Assembly: GCA_902593285.1 (NCBI GenBank)
Contig: CACJHW010000002.1
Span: 186,001 to 250,000, forward strand
Direction of reading: 5' to 3'
DNA length: 64,000 nucleotides
Origin: an uncultured Pelagibacteraceae bacterium
Lineage (GTDB): Bacteria > Pseudomonadota > Alphaproteobacteria > Pelagibacterales > Pelagibacteraceae
This document shows positions 45,650-54,562 of the stretch, piece after piece. A model generated the notes under the pieces. The model was given only the letters and a program-made list of their open reading frames with translations. It searched no databases and had not been told where the DNA came from. A program made the translations under genes and the position numbers. How positions within the stretch are numbered: the stretch's first letter is position 1; each line of letters begins with the position of its first letter.

Positions 45650-46519
45650 ATGAAATACGTAGTTTTAATTCCAATTTATAACGACAGAGAGTCTTTAAAA
45701 TTACTTATTGAAAACATTAATCATGAAATAAAGGATTTAAATCATGAAATATCAATAGTTGTTATAAATGATGCTTCTTATCAACAGATAGTTGATACCT
45801 ACCAAAATATAGAAAATATCAATTCAATTGAGATAGTTAATATGAAAGAGAACAGAGGTCATGCAAGATGTATTGCATCAGGCTTAAAATATATCTTTGA
45901 GAAAAAAGAATTTGATTTTGTAATTCCCATGGATGGTGATGGCGAAGATAGACCCGAAGAAATCAAAAATTTCATTGAACTTACTGAACAATCTGCTGAA
46001 AAATCTTTAGTAGGTGAGAGAGTAAAAAGATCTGAAGGTTTAATTTTTAAAACTTGTTATCAATTTCATAAATTTTTGACTTTAGCGTTTACGGGACAAT
46101 CAATTAAATTTGGGAACTTTACTTGTTTATCTAAATCAACTGTAAAGAAACTGTTAGATGAAAAAGCTTCATGGAACAGTTTTTCTGGATCTTTAAAAAA
46201 AATAGAGAAAGATTTATTAAGCATTCCCTCAATTCGAGGTAGAAGATATTTTGGTCCATCTAAAATGAGTTTTTTTAATTTGTTAAAACATTCACTTTCA
46301 ATAATTAGTGTTTTTAGAAAAACAGTTTTAATTAGATCGGCTTTATTTATTATTTTTTATATTTTGCTAATTAAAAGTTATGCTTCAATAATAACTTCAA
46401 TACCTTTAGTTTTGTTATTAATAATGATTTATTCAATTTCTAGTTTAGCTTTAAGAGAAAATATTGAAGAATTTAATAATTCCTTAACAAACATTCACGA
46501 TATTGATAAAATAAAATAA
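45650..46519 (+). CDS. GT2 family glycosyltransferase (polyprenyl-phosphate sugar synthase-like)
   Basis: A 289-residue GT-A glycosyltransferase: LIPIYNDRESLKLLIENI start, NDASYQQIVD, the metal-binding FVIPMDGDGEDRPEEI near residue 103, and a C-terminal pair of membrane helices (about residues 225-265). This is the layout of DPM1/ArnC-like enzymes that load a sugar onto a polyprenyl phosphate. It directly abuts the GT39 gene, and the two probably form a donor-plus-transferase pair for envelope decoration. Confidence 0.87.
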   Translation: MKYVVLIPIYNDRESLKLLIENINHEIKDLNHEISIVVINDASYQQIVDTYQNIENINSIEIVNMKENRGHARCIASGLKYIFEKKEFDFVIPMDGDGEDRPEEIKNFIELTEQSAEKSLVGERVKRSEGLIFKTCYQFHKFLTLAFTGQSIKFGNFTCLSKSTVKKLLDEKASWNSFSGSLKKIEKDLLSIPSIRGRRYFGPSKMSFFNLLKHSLSIISVFRKTVLIRSALFIIFYILLIKSYASIITSIPLVLLLIMIYSISSLALRENIEEFNNSLTNIHDIDKIK

Positions 46520-46521
46520 AT

Positions 46522-47955
46522 ATGAAAAACTTTTTTAGAAAAGTTGCATATGGAATTGGAACTAATGAAGACATTCCATCAGATCCTTTAAAATGGGCGC
46601 TTGATCAAGTCAATGATATTCCAGAATTATCTTGGCAAGGCAAAATTTATACTGAAAAAGAACTTAGGGGTCATTATAGAGATTGGGTTTATACTGATAG
46701 AAAAAAATTAAGAAAAAAATATAAAGATAATAAAACGCTTTATAAAACTCACAAAGATATTTTGAGGCGGAATACAGGTCAAAAATTTTGGGAGTCTCTA
46801 GAAATTTCTATCAGGCACAACGAGGCCATTAATAGTCAACATCCTGTGCTTGCAAAACTTTGGATGTTTTGGGGAAATTTTTTTGCAATTAGTGAAAAAG
46901 ACTTTTTAGCAAATTATTCAACTGGTCCCTATCATAGAGAAATTATTAGACCAAACTTAAATCAAACATTTGAAAAAATGGTTTATGACGTGACTACTTC
47001 TTGGGCTATGATACATCATTTAGACAATAGCGAAAGTGCTGGCCCTAAAAGTGTTACTGCTAGTCAGGATTGGAGACGAAAAAAGAAAAGACCTGCAACA
47101 ATAAACGAAAACCACGCAAGAGAGCTTTTAGAGCTTCATACAGTTTCGCCAAAAGCAGGATACACTCAAGAAGATGTAATACAACTTGCATATATAATGA
47201 CTGGTTGGCAGCAAAGATGGAGTAAATCAAAATTAGAAACCGGAAATGTTTGGTTTAATTCTGAATACCATCAGCCTGGTAAAAAAAATGTTCTAGGAAA
47301 AGAATACAAAAGAGGAAAAAAATCATTAGCTGTAGTTATAAAAGATTTAGTAAATCATCCTAATTGTAGAGATTTTGTTGCTGAAAGACTTTGTAGATAT
47401 TTAATAACGGATGAACCTACAAAAGAAATGAAGCAACCAATTATAGATGCTTTTAAAAGGTCTGATGGAAATCTTACAGAGATACATAAAGCAGCTATAA
47501 AAGTTGCATTTGATTACAATGATAAATATAGAAAATTTCAAACTCCTGAAAATTGGTTTATTCAAGTTGCAAAATTAGGGGATTTACAATGGCCTCCATC
47601 GCCTGAATTAATGGCATCTTACGAATTAGGAACACAACCTACTAGAAAACAAAGATCGCCTGAAAGATTATTAAGAAATATTGGACATCACCCTTACAGA
47701 GCCAAACAACCAAATGGTTGGTCTGATCATTCTGACGATTGGATTTCACCTGAACTAATAATAAGAAGACTTGTTTATGCTAAGTTAAGTCATTCTTTTT
47801 CAAAAATGCAAAATAATAATGAAGGATATTATCAAAATATAGTTGAAAAAAATTTTGATAATCCTGATAAAATAATGAAATATTTAAATCAAAAAAATAG
47901 AATTGTTGAAAAACAGACTCTACTATTTAATCATCCGGAGTTCTTAAGATCATGA
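46522..47955 (+). CDS. DUF1800 family protein
   Basis: A 477-residue DUF1800 protein. The family signature is seen as ENHARELLELHTVSPKAGYTQEDV near residue 192, with the later VAERLCRYLITDEP and RNIGHHPYRAKQPNGW blocks. Biochemical function is unknown for the family. There is no signal peptide at its start (MKNFFRKVAYGIGTNEDIP), yet its invariable partner DUF1501, overlapping by four bases, has a twin-arginine signal. The pair may be exported together. Confidence 0.9.
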   Translation: MKNFFRKVAYGIGTNEDIPSDPLKWALDQVNDIPELSWQGKIYTEKELRGHYRDWVYTDRKKLRKKYKDNKTLYKTHKDILRRNTGQKFWESLEISIRHNEAINSQHPVLAKLWMFWGNFFAISEKDFLANYSTGPYHREIIRPNLNQTFEKMVYDVTTSWAMIHHLDNSESAGPKSVTASQDWRRKKKRPATINENHARELLELHTVSPKAGYTQEDVIQLAYIMTGWQQRWSKSKLETGNVWFNSEYHQPGKKNVLGKEYKRGKKSLAVVIKDLVNHPNCRDFVAERLCRYLITDEPTKEMKQPIIDAFKRSDGNLTEIHKAAIKVAFDYNDKYRKFQTPENWFIQVAKLGDLQWPPSPELMASYELGTQPTRKQRSPERLLRNIGHHPYRAKQPNGWSDHSDDWISPELIIRRLVYAKLSHSFSKMQNNNEGYYQNIVEKNFDNPDKIMKYLNQKNRIVEKQTLLFNHPEFLRS

Positions 47956-49103
47956 AGATAACTAGAAGAGATTTTTTAAAAACTACAGCCCTTACTTCAT
48001 TATATTTTGCTGGTTTTGGTGGAACAGCTTATTCAAATACTGGAACAAAGAAAAACTTAGTTATCATAATGCTTCGTGGCGGAATGGATGGTCTGTGTGC
48101 TATTCCTATTAAAGGTGATAAAAATTTTGAAAAATTAAGAAGTAAAATAAATCTTGATAGGACTTTAGAACTCACATCAGATTTCGATTTACATCCAGCG
48201 CTAAAAACATTCAAAAATCTTTGGGATGAAAACTTAAGTGCTGTAGTTCATGCAACAAATATTCCTTATACAGGTAGATCACATTTTGATGGACAAAACT
48301 TAATGGAGTCAGGTGGTAAAATTCCATACCAAGAAAAAACTGGCTGGCTTGGAAGAGGAATGAAAATTGCTGGGCTAACTGGAAATGGATTAGCTTTAGC
48401 ATTACCCATGCCTTTACTAATCAGAGGTGTTCCAATGAATAACAATTATTTTCCAGTGGGTCATAAATTGCCATATCCATCAACTCTTAAGATGATCCAA
48501 GAAGTGTATAAAGAGTATGATGAAAAATTATTAAGTGAAAATTTAGAAATCATTCAAACAAGAGAATTAAGCAATACATCAACTGATAGCAGTTGGGTAC
48601 TTGCCTCAAATGCTGCTAATGAATTATCAAAAGCTGATGGACCAAGAGTAGCAGTATTTGAAGTTGATGGCTTTGATACCCATGCAGCTCAAGGTGCTAC
48701 CAATGGAGCTCATGCAGATTGTCTTTCAGATTACGATAACATTGTTAAATCTCTTAAATCTTCAATGAGCAAAGAGGCTTTTGATAACACTTTAATTTTA
48801 ACATTAACTGAGTTTGGAAGAACTATTAAACAGAACAGTAGTAATGGAACAGAGCATGGTTACGGTTCAGCTATCTTAATGGCAGGAGGACTTGTTAAAA
48901 AAGCACAAGTTCATACGGATTGGCCAGGATTAAAGAGAAAAGAATTATTTGAAGGAAGAGACTTAAATTCAACAATAGATTCAAGAGCAATTTATGCATC
49001 TGCTATGTCTACAGTCTTTGATGTAGATTTCAAAAAAATCACTAAAGAAGTTTTCTGGGGTGAAAATTTACCAAATTTCTCTGATAAGCTATTTAAAGCT
49101 TAA
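47952..49103 (+). CDS. DUF1501 family protein with twin-arginine signal
   Basis: A 383-residue DUF1501 protein of the alkaline-phosphatase-like (sulfatase) fold. The Tat signal TRRDFLKTTALTSLYFAGFG is at residues 4-23. Family blocks are LVIIMLRGGMDGLCAIPI, DFDLHPALKTFKNLW, HATNIPYTGRSHFDGQNLME and TLTEFGRTIKQNSSNGTEHG with a candidate metal site. It is always linked to DUF1800, here overlapping it by four bases. Function unknown; folded export through Tat suggests a metal-loaded enzyme. Confidence 0.91.
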   Translation: MKITRRDFLKTTALTSLYFAGFGGTAYSNTGTKKNLVIIMLRGGMDGLCAIPIKGDKNFEKLRSKINLDRTLELTSDFDLHPALKTFKNLWDENLSAVVHATNIPYTGRSHFDGQNLMESGGKIPYQEKTGWLGRGMKIAGLTGNGLALALPMPLLIRGVPMNNNYFPVGHKLPYPSTLKMIQEVYKEYDEKLLSENLEIIQTRELSNTSTDSSWVLASNAANELSKADGPRVAVFEVDGFDTHAAQGATNGAHADCLSDYDNIVKSLKSSMSKEAFDNTLILTLTEFGRTIKQNSSNGTEHGYGSAILMAGGLVKKAQVHTDWPGLKRKELFEGRDLNSTIDSRAIYASAMSTVFDVDFKKITKEVFWGENLPNFSDKLFKA

Positions 49104-49133
49104 CATTAATCAGATAAGTTATTCTTAATTTTT

Positions 49134-50717
49134 ATGAGTAAAATTAAGAACATACTTTTTATAATGGCTGATCAATTGAGGTGGGATTACTTATCTTGCT
49201 ATGGTCATCCTCATTTAAAAACTCCACATATTGATAGTTTAGCAAAAAAAGGAGTTCAATTTGACTCAGCATTTGTGCAATCGCCAGTTTGTGGCCCTTC
49301 AAGAGCATCTTATTACACTGGTAGAACAGTTTTTAGTCATGGCTCTACATGGAACCAGGTTCCACTTCCAATTGGGGAATTAACTATTGGAGACTATTTA
49401 AGACAATCCGGAATAAGAACCGGTGTAGTTGGAAAAACACACATGAGACCAGATTTAGATGGAATGAACAGACTTGGTATTACAAAAGACACTGAAATAG
49501 GATTGATTGTTAGCGAACCTGGATTTGAACCTTATGAAAGAGACGATGGACTTCATCCAAACAATCAAATTAAAAATTCAAAAAAAACTTTATCTTATAA
49601 TGAATGGTTAAATAAACTTGGATATGATGGACCCAATCCATGGAATGATTGGGCAAATTCTGCTGAGGGAGAAAATGGTGAAATATTAAGTGGTTGGAGA
49701 TTAAGAAATTCTAACAAGCCCGCAAGAATTCCAGAAGAGCATTCTGAAACAGCTTTTATGACTAATCGAGCAATGGAATTTATAGAAGAAAGTAAAGATA
49801 AACCATGGTTTTTACATTTATCTTATATCAAACCACATTGGCCTTATATGGCACCAGCCCCTTACCACAATATGTATTCTGCTAATGAATTCTATCCAGT
49901 TCACAGAAATGATGCTGAAAGAAATAATGATCACCCAGTTTATAAAGCATTTATGGAAAATAGTATTTCCAAAACTTTTTCAAAAGACGAAGTAAGAAAT
50001 ACAGTTCTTACTGGATATATGGGGTTGATAAAGCAAATTGATGACAATTTAGGAAGATTATTTAAATTTTTAGAAAGCTCAGGTCATATGGATGATACGA
50101 TGATTGTATTTACTTCAGATCATGGAGACTACCAAGGCGATCATTGGTTAGGAGAAAAAGAATTATTTCATGAGCAGTCAGTTAGAGTTCCAATGATTAT
50201 TTATGATCCAAGTGAATATGCGAATAAAACTAGAGGCATAAAAGAACAAAGATTTATTGAAGCAATAGATTTGCTACCAACTTTTTTGGATGCAGTAGAA
50301 AGTCCAGCAAGTAAACATAGGTTGGAAGGTAATTCATTAATTCCATTATTAAAAGGAGAAGAAACAAAAAATTGGAAAGAATTTGTTTTTAGTGAAATAG
50401 ATTATGCATTTAATGAAGCAAGAAAAATACTGAATATAGGAGCATCAGATGCAAGGGCTTTTATGATAAGGAATAGCGATTGGAAGTATATTTATTATAA
50501 AGGATTTGAACCACAATTGTTTGACTTAAAAAACGATCCTGACGAATTTAATGATTTAGGAAAATCAGAAAAACATTCAAAGATTAGAGAAAAAATGAAA
50601 GAATTACTTTTAAAGAGAATTATAGATAGAAAAAATAGAGTTGCAGTTACGGATGAGTTTGTAACTAAAGAAAGAGATTATACCAAAGATGATGGTATTA
50701 TGATTGGTGTTTGGTAA
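49134..50717 (+). CDS. Sulfatase / phosphonate monoester hydrolase family enzyme
   Basis: A 527-residue alkaline-phosphatase-superfamily hydrolase. It has the N-terminal metal site IMADQLRWDYLSCYGHPH and the formylglycine motif CGPSRASYYTGR near residue 58; the Cys of C-x-P-x-R would be oxidised to formylglycine. IKPHWPYMAPAPYH and the second metal site FTSDHGDYQGDHWLGEKELFHE follow. No signal peptide is seen, so it acts in the cytosol on imported sulfate or phosphonate esters. It ends directly against the TRAP permease gene on the other strand and may belong to the catabolic block around it. Its maturation needs a formylglycine-generating enzyme, which is not in the window. Confidence 0.9.
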   Translation: MSKIKNILFIMADQLRWDYLSCYGHPHLKTPHIDSLAKKGVQFDSAFVQSPVCGPSRASYYTGRTVFSHGSTWNQVPLPIGELTIGDYLRQSGIRTGVVGKTHMRPDLDGMNRLGITKDTEIGLIVSEPGFEPYERDDGLHPNNQIKNSKKTLSYNEWLNKLGYDGPNPWNDWANSAEGENGEILSGWRLRNSNKPARIPEEHSETAFMTNRAMEFIEESKDKPWFLHLSYIKPHWPYMAPAPYHNMYSANEFYPVHRNDAERNNDHPVYKAFMENSISKTFSKDEVRNTVLTGYMGLIKQIDDNLGRLFKFLESSGHMDDTMIVFTSDHGDYQGDHWLGEKELFHEQSVRVPMIIYDPSEYANKTRGIKEQRFIEAIDLLPTFLDAVESPASKHRLEGNSLIPLLKGEETKNWKEFVFSEIDYAFNEARKILNIGASDARAFMIRNSDWKYIYYKGFEPQLFDLKNDPDEFNDLGKSEKHSKIREKMKELLLKRIIDRKNRVAVTDEFVTKERDYTKDDGIMIGVW

Positions 50718-52031
50718 TCAGGAAGATGCCATTAAACTTGGCAAATATAAACATATCGCAGGAAAAGCAATAATAAGAGCAACTCTAATTACATCGGTTA
50801 GTAAAAAAGGAATTGTTCCAAACCAAATAGTTTGTAGAGGTGTATTTTGCATCACACCTTTAATTACAAATAAATTCATTCCAACAGGTGGCGAGACTAA
50901 CCCAAACTCAACGACTATAACAGCAAATATCCCAAACCAAACAGGATCTATACCCGCATCAACTATCACTGGAAAAAAAACTGGAATTGTTAAAAATAAC
51001 ATTGCTAAAGAGTCCATAACAGTTCCAAGGACTAGATAGATTACACAGATAACTAATATAATTCCTAATGGTGTTAGTTCTAAATAATTTATAAAATCAA
51101 CAACAGCAAAAGGTAGTTGCGTAACAGTTATTAAGTAATTGAATATACTTGCTCCAATGACAATTAAATATAAAGAACCAACAGTTTTAATTGTTGTCCA
51201 CAAGGCTTCTTTTAATAAGTTTAAAGTCAGTTGCCCTCGAGCAAAAATAAATATCAAAACTAAGATAACTCCAACAGCTGCACTTTCTGTAGCTGTAAAG
51301 AAACCCAAGTAAAGACCACCCATAATAATTGCAAAAATTAAAAAAATTGGAAATACTTTTGAAATTGCTGAAATTCTCTCGTTTAAAGGCATCTTTTTTC
51401 CATAACCTCCCTGTGAGGGATAGATTATGAGATAAACTCTAATCGCAATCATATATAAAATTACTGCTATTAAACCTGGAATTAATGCTGCAAAGAAAAG
51501 TTCTTGAACTGATTGCTCTGTTAAATATGCATAAATGACTAAAATAACACTTGGTGGGATTATAATTCCAAGAGTTCCTCCAGATGCAATCGAACCGCTT
51601 ATTAAAGCATCACTATAACCATGTCTTTTCATTTCTGGTCCCGCCATTTGAGACATAGTTGCTGCAGTTGCAATAGAAGATCCACAAATCATTCCAAAAC
51701 CAGCACAAGCTCCAACAGTTGACATTGCCAAACCGCCTTTGTAATGACCAACAACTGCATAAGCAGCATCATATAAATTTCTTGATAAATTTGCACTATT
51801 AGCAAGGTTCCCCATTAAAACAAAAAGTGGAAGCACTGATAAAGTATACTTGGATACTGCATCAAAGGGTGCTGTGCCTAAAACAAAAATTGCAGGATCA
51901 AAACCTGATATTAATGCAAATCCAGTGAACCCAACAAGCAACATTGCAATACCAATTGGGATATTTAAAACCATAAGTACCAAGACAGCAGCAAATGCTA
52001 TACCGCCATTAATAATTGGACCCATTTCCAT
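50718..52031 (-). CDS. dctM: TRAP transporter large permease (DctM type)
   Basis: The 437-residue, about twelve-helix transport subunit of a tripartite ATP-independent periplasmic transporter. Seen: FDAVSKYTLSVLPLFVLMGNLA, GAVGACAGFGMICGSS-like STVGACAGFGMICGSSIATAATM, GSIASGGTLGIIIPPSV and FFTATESAAVG, all DctM blocks. It uses the sodium or proton gradient to import organic acids. It follows the DctQ gene with a one-base overlap; the matching DctP gene is on the other strand 1.5 kb away. Confidence 0.95.
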   Translation of the reverse strand: MEMGPIINGGIAFAAVLVLMVLNIPIGIAMLLVGFTGFALISGFDPAIFVLGTAPFDAVSKYTLSVLPLFVLMGNLANSANLSRNLYDAAYAVVGHYKGGLAMSTVGACAGFGMICGSSIATAATMSQMAGPEMKRHGYSDALISGSIASGGTLGIIIPPSVILVIYAYLTEQSVQELFFAALIPGLIAVILYMIAIRVYLIIYPSQGGYGKKMPLNERISAISKVFPIFLIFAIIMGGLYLGFFTATESAAVGVILVLIFIFARGQLTLNLLKEALWTTIKTVGSLYLIVIGASIFNYLITVTQLPFAVVDFINYLELTPLGIILVICVIYLVLGTVMDSLAMLFLTIPVFFPVIVDAGIDPVWFGIFAVIVVEFGLVSPPVGMNLFVIKGVMQNTPLQTIWFGTIPFLLTDVIRVALIIAFPAICLYLPSLMASS

Positions 52032-52510
52032 TAAAATTCCTCTGTTTTAGAATTTGTTAGAGACAATTCTTTAATAAACCAAAATATAATAGCTAATACA
52101 CTTAACCACATACCAAAAGCACAAATAAAATAAAATGGATAAAAATATAATTCTAAATCAATCGTAACTCTTTCATTAGACATAAATTTTAAAGATGTTT
52201 TCGTAGTTGCATAAGCCATTAGAGACATAATAATTATCATCAATATAAATTTAAAAATTATTAACCAAGTCTTAAACACTCCTAAATTTAAATTGTTAAT
52301 AAAATCAGCTGATACATTTGCGTTTAAAAAAAAAGCTCTAGGCATTGCTAAGAATGCAACTAAAGCCATTCCAATTTCAACTAATTCAATTGTTCCTGTT
52401 ACAGGTGAATTTAAAAATCTTCGACCAAATACGTCACAAAATGTTAAAATAGATAAAAATAAAAGTATCAAACCAGAGGCAATTGCAGAGTAATCAAATA
52501 TTTTATTCAT
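52031..52510 (-). CDS. dctQ: TRAP transporter small permease (DctQ type)
   Basis: A 159-residue protein with four membrane helices, the DctQ subunit. FCDVFGRRFLNSPVTGTIELVEI near residue 25 is the family signature. It pairs with DctM in the next gene. It is divergent from the FAH-family gene over 72 bp. Confidence 0.93.
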   Translation of the reverse strand: MNKIFDYSAIASGLILLFLSILTFCDVFGRRFLNSPVTGTIELVEIGMALVAFLAMPRAFFLNANVSADFINNLNLGVFKTWLIIFKFILMIIIMSLMAYATTKTSLKFMSNERVTIDLELYFYPFYFICAFGMWLSVLAIIFWFIKELSLTNSKTEEF

Positions 52511-52582
52511 ATTTTAAAAATCTATCTTCAAATATAATAAACATTAGCATATAAGGTTGGTTTAAAACAGAAAGTAATATTT

Positions 52583-53434
52583 ATGAAATTTATTTCTTAC
52601 ACACATAATGGTGAACATAAATTCGGTATTTTAAATAATGATTTAATTACAGATCTTACAGGAAAAATATCAGGCGCAACTTCTTTAAAAGATCTAATTT
52701 TAAAAAAAGGTATTTCGGAAGCAAAAAAATATGCTAGTGCGAATCCTGGTAATTTGAGTATAAATGATATTGAATATTTACCACTAATACCAAATCCTGG
52801 AAAAATTATTTGTGTAGGTTTAAATTATAGTGAGCATGTTAAGGAAACCAATCGAACTGTAGAGGAAAATCCTGTAATTTTTCATCGTTTTCCTGAAAGT
52901 CAAACAGCACATTTACAATCAATACAAAGGCCAATCGCTTCTGATAATTTAGACTTTGAAGGAGAGATGGCTGTAATTATGGGAGAAGCTGGCAAACATA
53001 TAAAACCTGAAGATGCTTTAAAACATATAGTTGGTTATTCTTGTTACAATGAAAGTACAATTAGAGATTGGCAAAGACATACTAGACAATTTGGAATGGG
53101 AAAAAATTTTGAAAAAACAGGTAGTTTTGGACCACACATGGTTCTTGCAGAAGATATTAAAGATTATAAAGAACTTACTCTTGAAACAAGATTAAATGGT
53201 CAAGTTATGCAAAACGCTAAACTGAGCCAACTAATTTTTGATATACCTATTCTCATCTCCTACGTTTCAAAAGCTATGGCTTGGAGAGCAGGAGATGTCT
53301 TGGTTACTGGAACGCCGGGTGGCGTTGGTTTTAAAAGAAACCCTCCAATTTTTATGAAACCAGGTGATAAAGTTGAGGTAGAAGTGACGCAAATTGGTGT
53401 TTTATCTAACACAATTAAAGATGAAATAATCTAA
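52583..53434 (+). CDS. Fumarylacetoacetate hydrolase (FAH) family enzyme
   Basis: A 283-residue FAH-superfamily enzyme: IICVGLNYSEHVKETN near residue 74, the metal-binding DFEGEMAVIMGEAG near residue 128, GYSCYNESTIRDWQRHTRQF, GKNFEKTGSFGPHMV and RAGDVLVTGTPGGVGFKRNPP. Members hydrolyse, hydrate or decarboxylate beta-diketo acids and 2-oxo acids such as meta-cleavage products. It lies between the TRAP permease genes and DctP and close to an extradiol dioxygenase, so a role on the ring-cleavage product is likely. Exact reaction unknown. Confidence 0.9.
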   Translation: MKFISYTHNGEHKFGILNNDLITDLTGKISGATSLKDLILKKGISEAKKYASANPGNLSINDIEYLPLIPNPGKIICVGLNYSEHVKETNRTVEENPVIFHRFPESQTAHLQSIQRPIASDNLDFEGEMAVIMGEAGKHIKPEDALKHIVGYSCYNESTIRDWQRHTRQFGMGKNFEKTGSFGPHMVLAEDIKDYKELTLETRLNGQVMQNAKLSQLIFDIPILISYVSKAMAWRAGDVLVTGTPGGVGFKRNPPIFMKPGDKVEVEVTQIGVLSNTIKDEII

Positions 53435-53451
53435 ATTTCAAGTTACTATTT

Positions 53452-53457
53452 TATAAT
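53452..53457 (+). promoter_or_regulatory. -10-like TATAAT before the TRAP binding-protein gene
   Basis: A perfect TATAAT lies 29 bp before the dctP ATG, with no convincing -35 hexamer. The ATG has a strong GAGGGG Shine-Dalgarno. It would give dctP its own high-level transcription, as is common for binding proteins. Confidence 0.35.
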
Positions 53458-53485
53458 AATTTTAATCAACTAAGAGGGGTGTTTT

Positions 53486-54499
53486 ATGAAAAAGAAACTT
53501 ATTGGATTAGTAATTGGATTATTTTCATTAAGTATAGTTAGTGCATCCTCTGCTACAGAACTTAAATTAGCAACTTTTGAACCACCAAAAGCATTTATTG
53601 CAAGTAAAATTCTTGCTGGTTGGGCAAAAAAAGTTAACCAATGTTCAGCTGGGGAATTAAATGTAAAAATGTATGCAGGTGGAGTATTAGGAAGCCCTCC
53701 TAAACAGTACGACATCGTAACTTCAGGAGTTGCAGATATTTCTTGGGCTGTTTTAGGATATATCGGAGGCCAGTTTCCTTTAAGCTCAGTAATTGAATTA
53801 CCGTTTCTTACAAGAACTTCTAAAGCTGGAACTACAGCTTTAAATACTCTTTTTAATGAAGGGTATTTAGATAAAGAGATGGCAGGAATTAAAGTAATTG
53901 GACTTCACTCTAATCCTGGATATCAAATACACATGAAAGAAAAAAAAGTAGTTAGACCTGCTGATTTTAAAGGTATGAAAATGAGAGTGCCTAGTAAAAT
54001 TGCTGGAACTATTTTAAAAACTTTAGGTGCAACAGGTGTTAAAGTTCCTGCTCCAGGAACTTCTGAAGCGCTAAGCAAAGGGGTTGTTGATGGTACGCCA
54101 TTTCCATATACCGCAGTTGGATCTTTCAGATTGTTTGATGTAACAAAATATCATACTGAAGTTAATATCACTAATGCAACATTTGGTTTAATTATGAACG
54201 AAGATAAGTTCAATAGTTTATCATCAGGTGCACAGGCGTGTATAAATAAATTTAGTGGACATGCTTTTGGTGATTGGGCTTCAGGTTTAATCGATAATCA
54301 AAATGCGATGATGAAAAATGAAATCTCAAAAAGAGATGGTCATGAAATCATTATAGCATCAGATGATGTGATTGCTGAATATAAACAAATATTAGCACCC
54401 ATCGAGTCTGATTGGTTAAAAGAAATGAGTGGCAAAGGTCTAGATGGTGATGCTGTTCTTAAAAGAGCAAGAGAAATCATTACTGCAGTAGAAGGCTAA
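53486..54499 (+). CDS. dctP: TRAP transporter substrate-binding protein (DctP type)
   Basis: A 337-residue periplasmic binding protein with a cleavable signal (MKKKLIGLVIGLFSLSIVSASSA). DctP family features: LKLATFEPPKAFIASKILAGW, KMYAGGVLGSPPKQYDIVTSGVADISW, and the conserved arginine in FKGMKMRVPSK near residue 172, which salt-bridges a substrate carboxylate. The family thus points to a carboxylic acid ligand; the context suggests an aromatic acid. Strong Shine-Dalgarno GAGGGG. A terminator-like hairpin follows. Confidence 0.95.
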   Translation: MKKKLIGLVIGLFSLSIVSASSATELKLATFEPPKAFIASKILAGWAKKVNQCSAGELNVKMYAGGVLGSPPKQYDIVTSGVADISWAVLGYIGGQFPLSSVIELPFLTRTSKAGTTALNTLFNEGYLDKEMAGIKVIGLHSNPGYQIHMKEKKVVRPADFKGMKMRVPSKIAGTILKTLGATGVKVPAPGTSEALSKGVVDGTPFPYTAVGSFRLFDVTKYHTEVNITNATFGLIMNEDKFNSLSSGAQACINKFSGHAFGDWASGLIDNQNAMMKNEISKRDGHEIIIASDDVIAEYKQILAPIESDWLKEMSGKGLDGDAVLKRAREIITAVEG

Positions 54500-54518
54500 A
54501 AATAACGCACAGTGTTTA

Positions 54519-54548
54519 TGAGCCCACATTTATGTGGGCTCATTTAAT
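54519..54548 (+). terminator. Hairpin terminator after dctP
   Basis: TGAGCCCACAT and ATGTGGGCTCA form an 11-bp perfect stem with a TT loop, followed by TTTAATTT. The T-tract is interrupted, so termination may be partial and leave some read-through into the dioxygenase gene. Confidence 0.75.
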
Positions 54549-54562
54549 TTAAGGAATTCTAA

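Noticed and set aside
50704-51039. 111-codon + strand ORF after the sulfatase
   Set aside because: It is antisense to dctM, which has clear family motifs; low-complexity Thr/Ile/Asn product.
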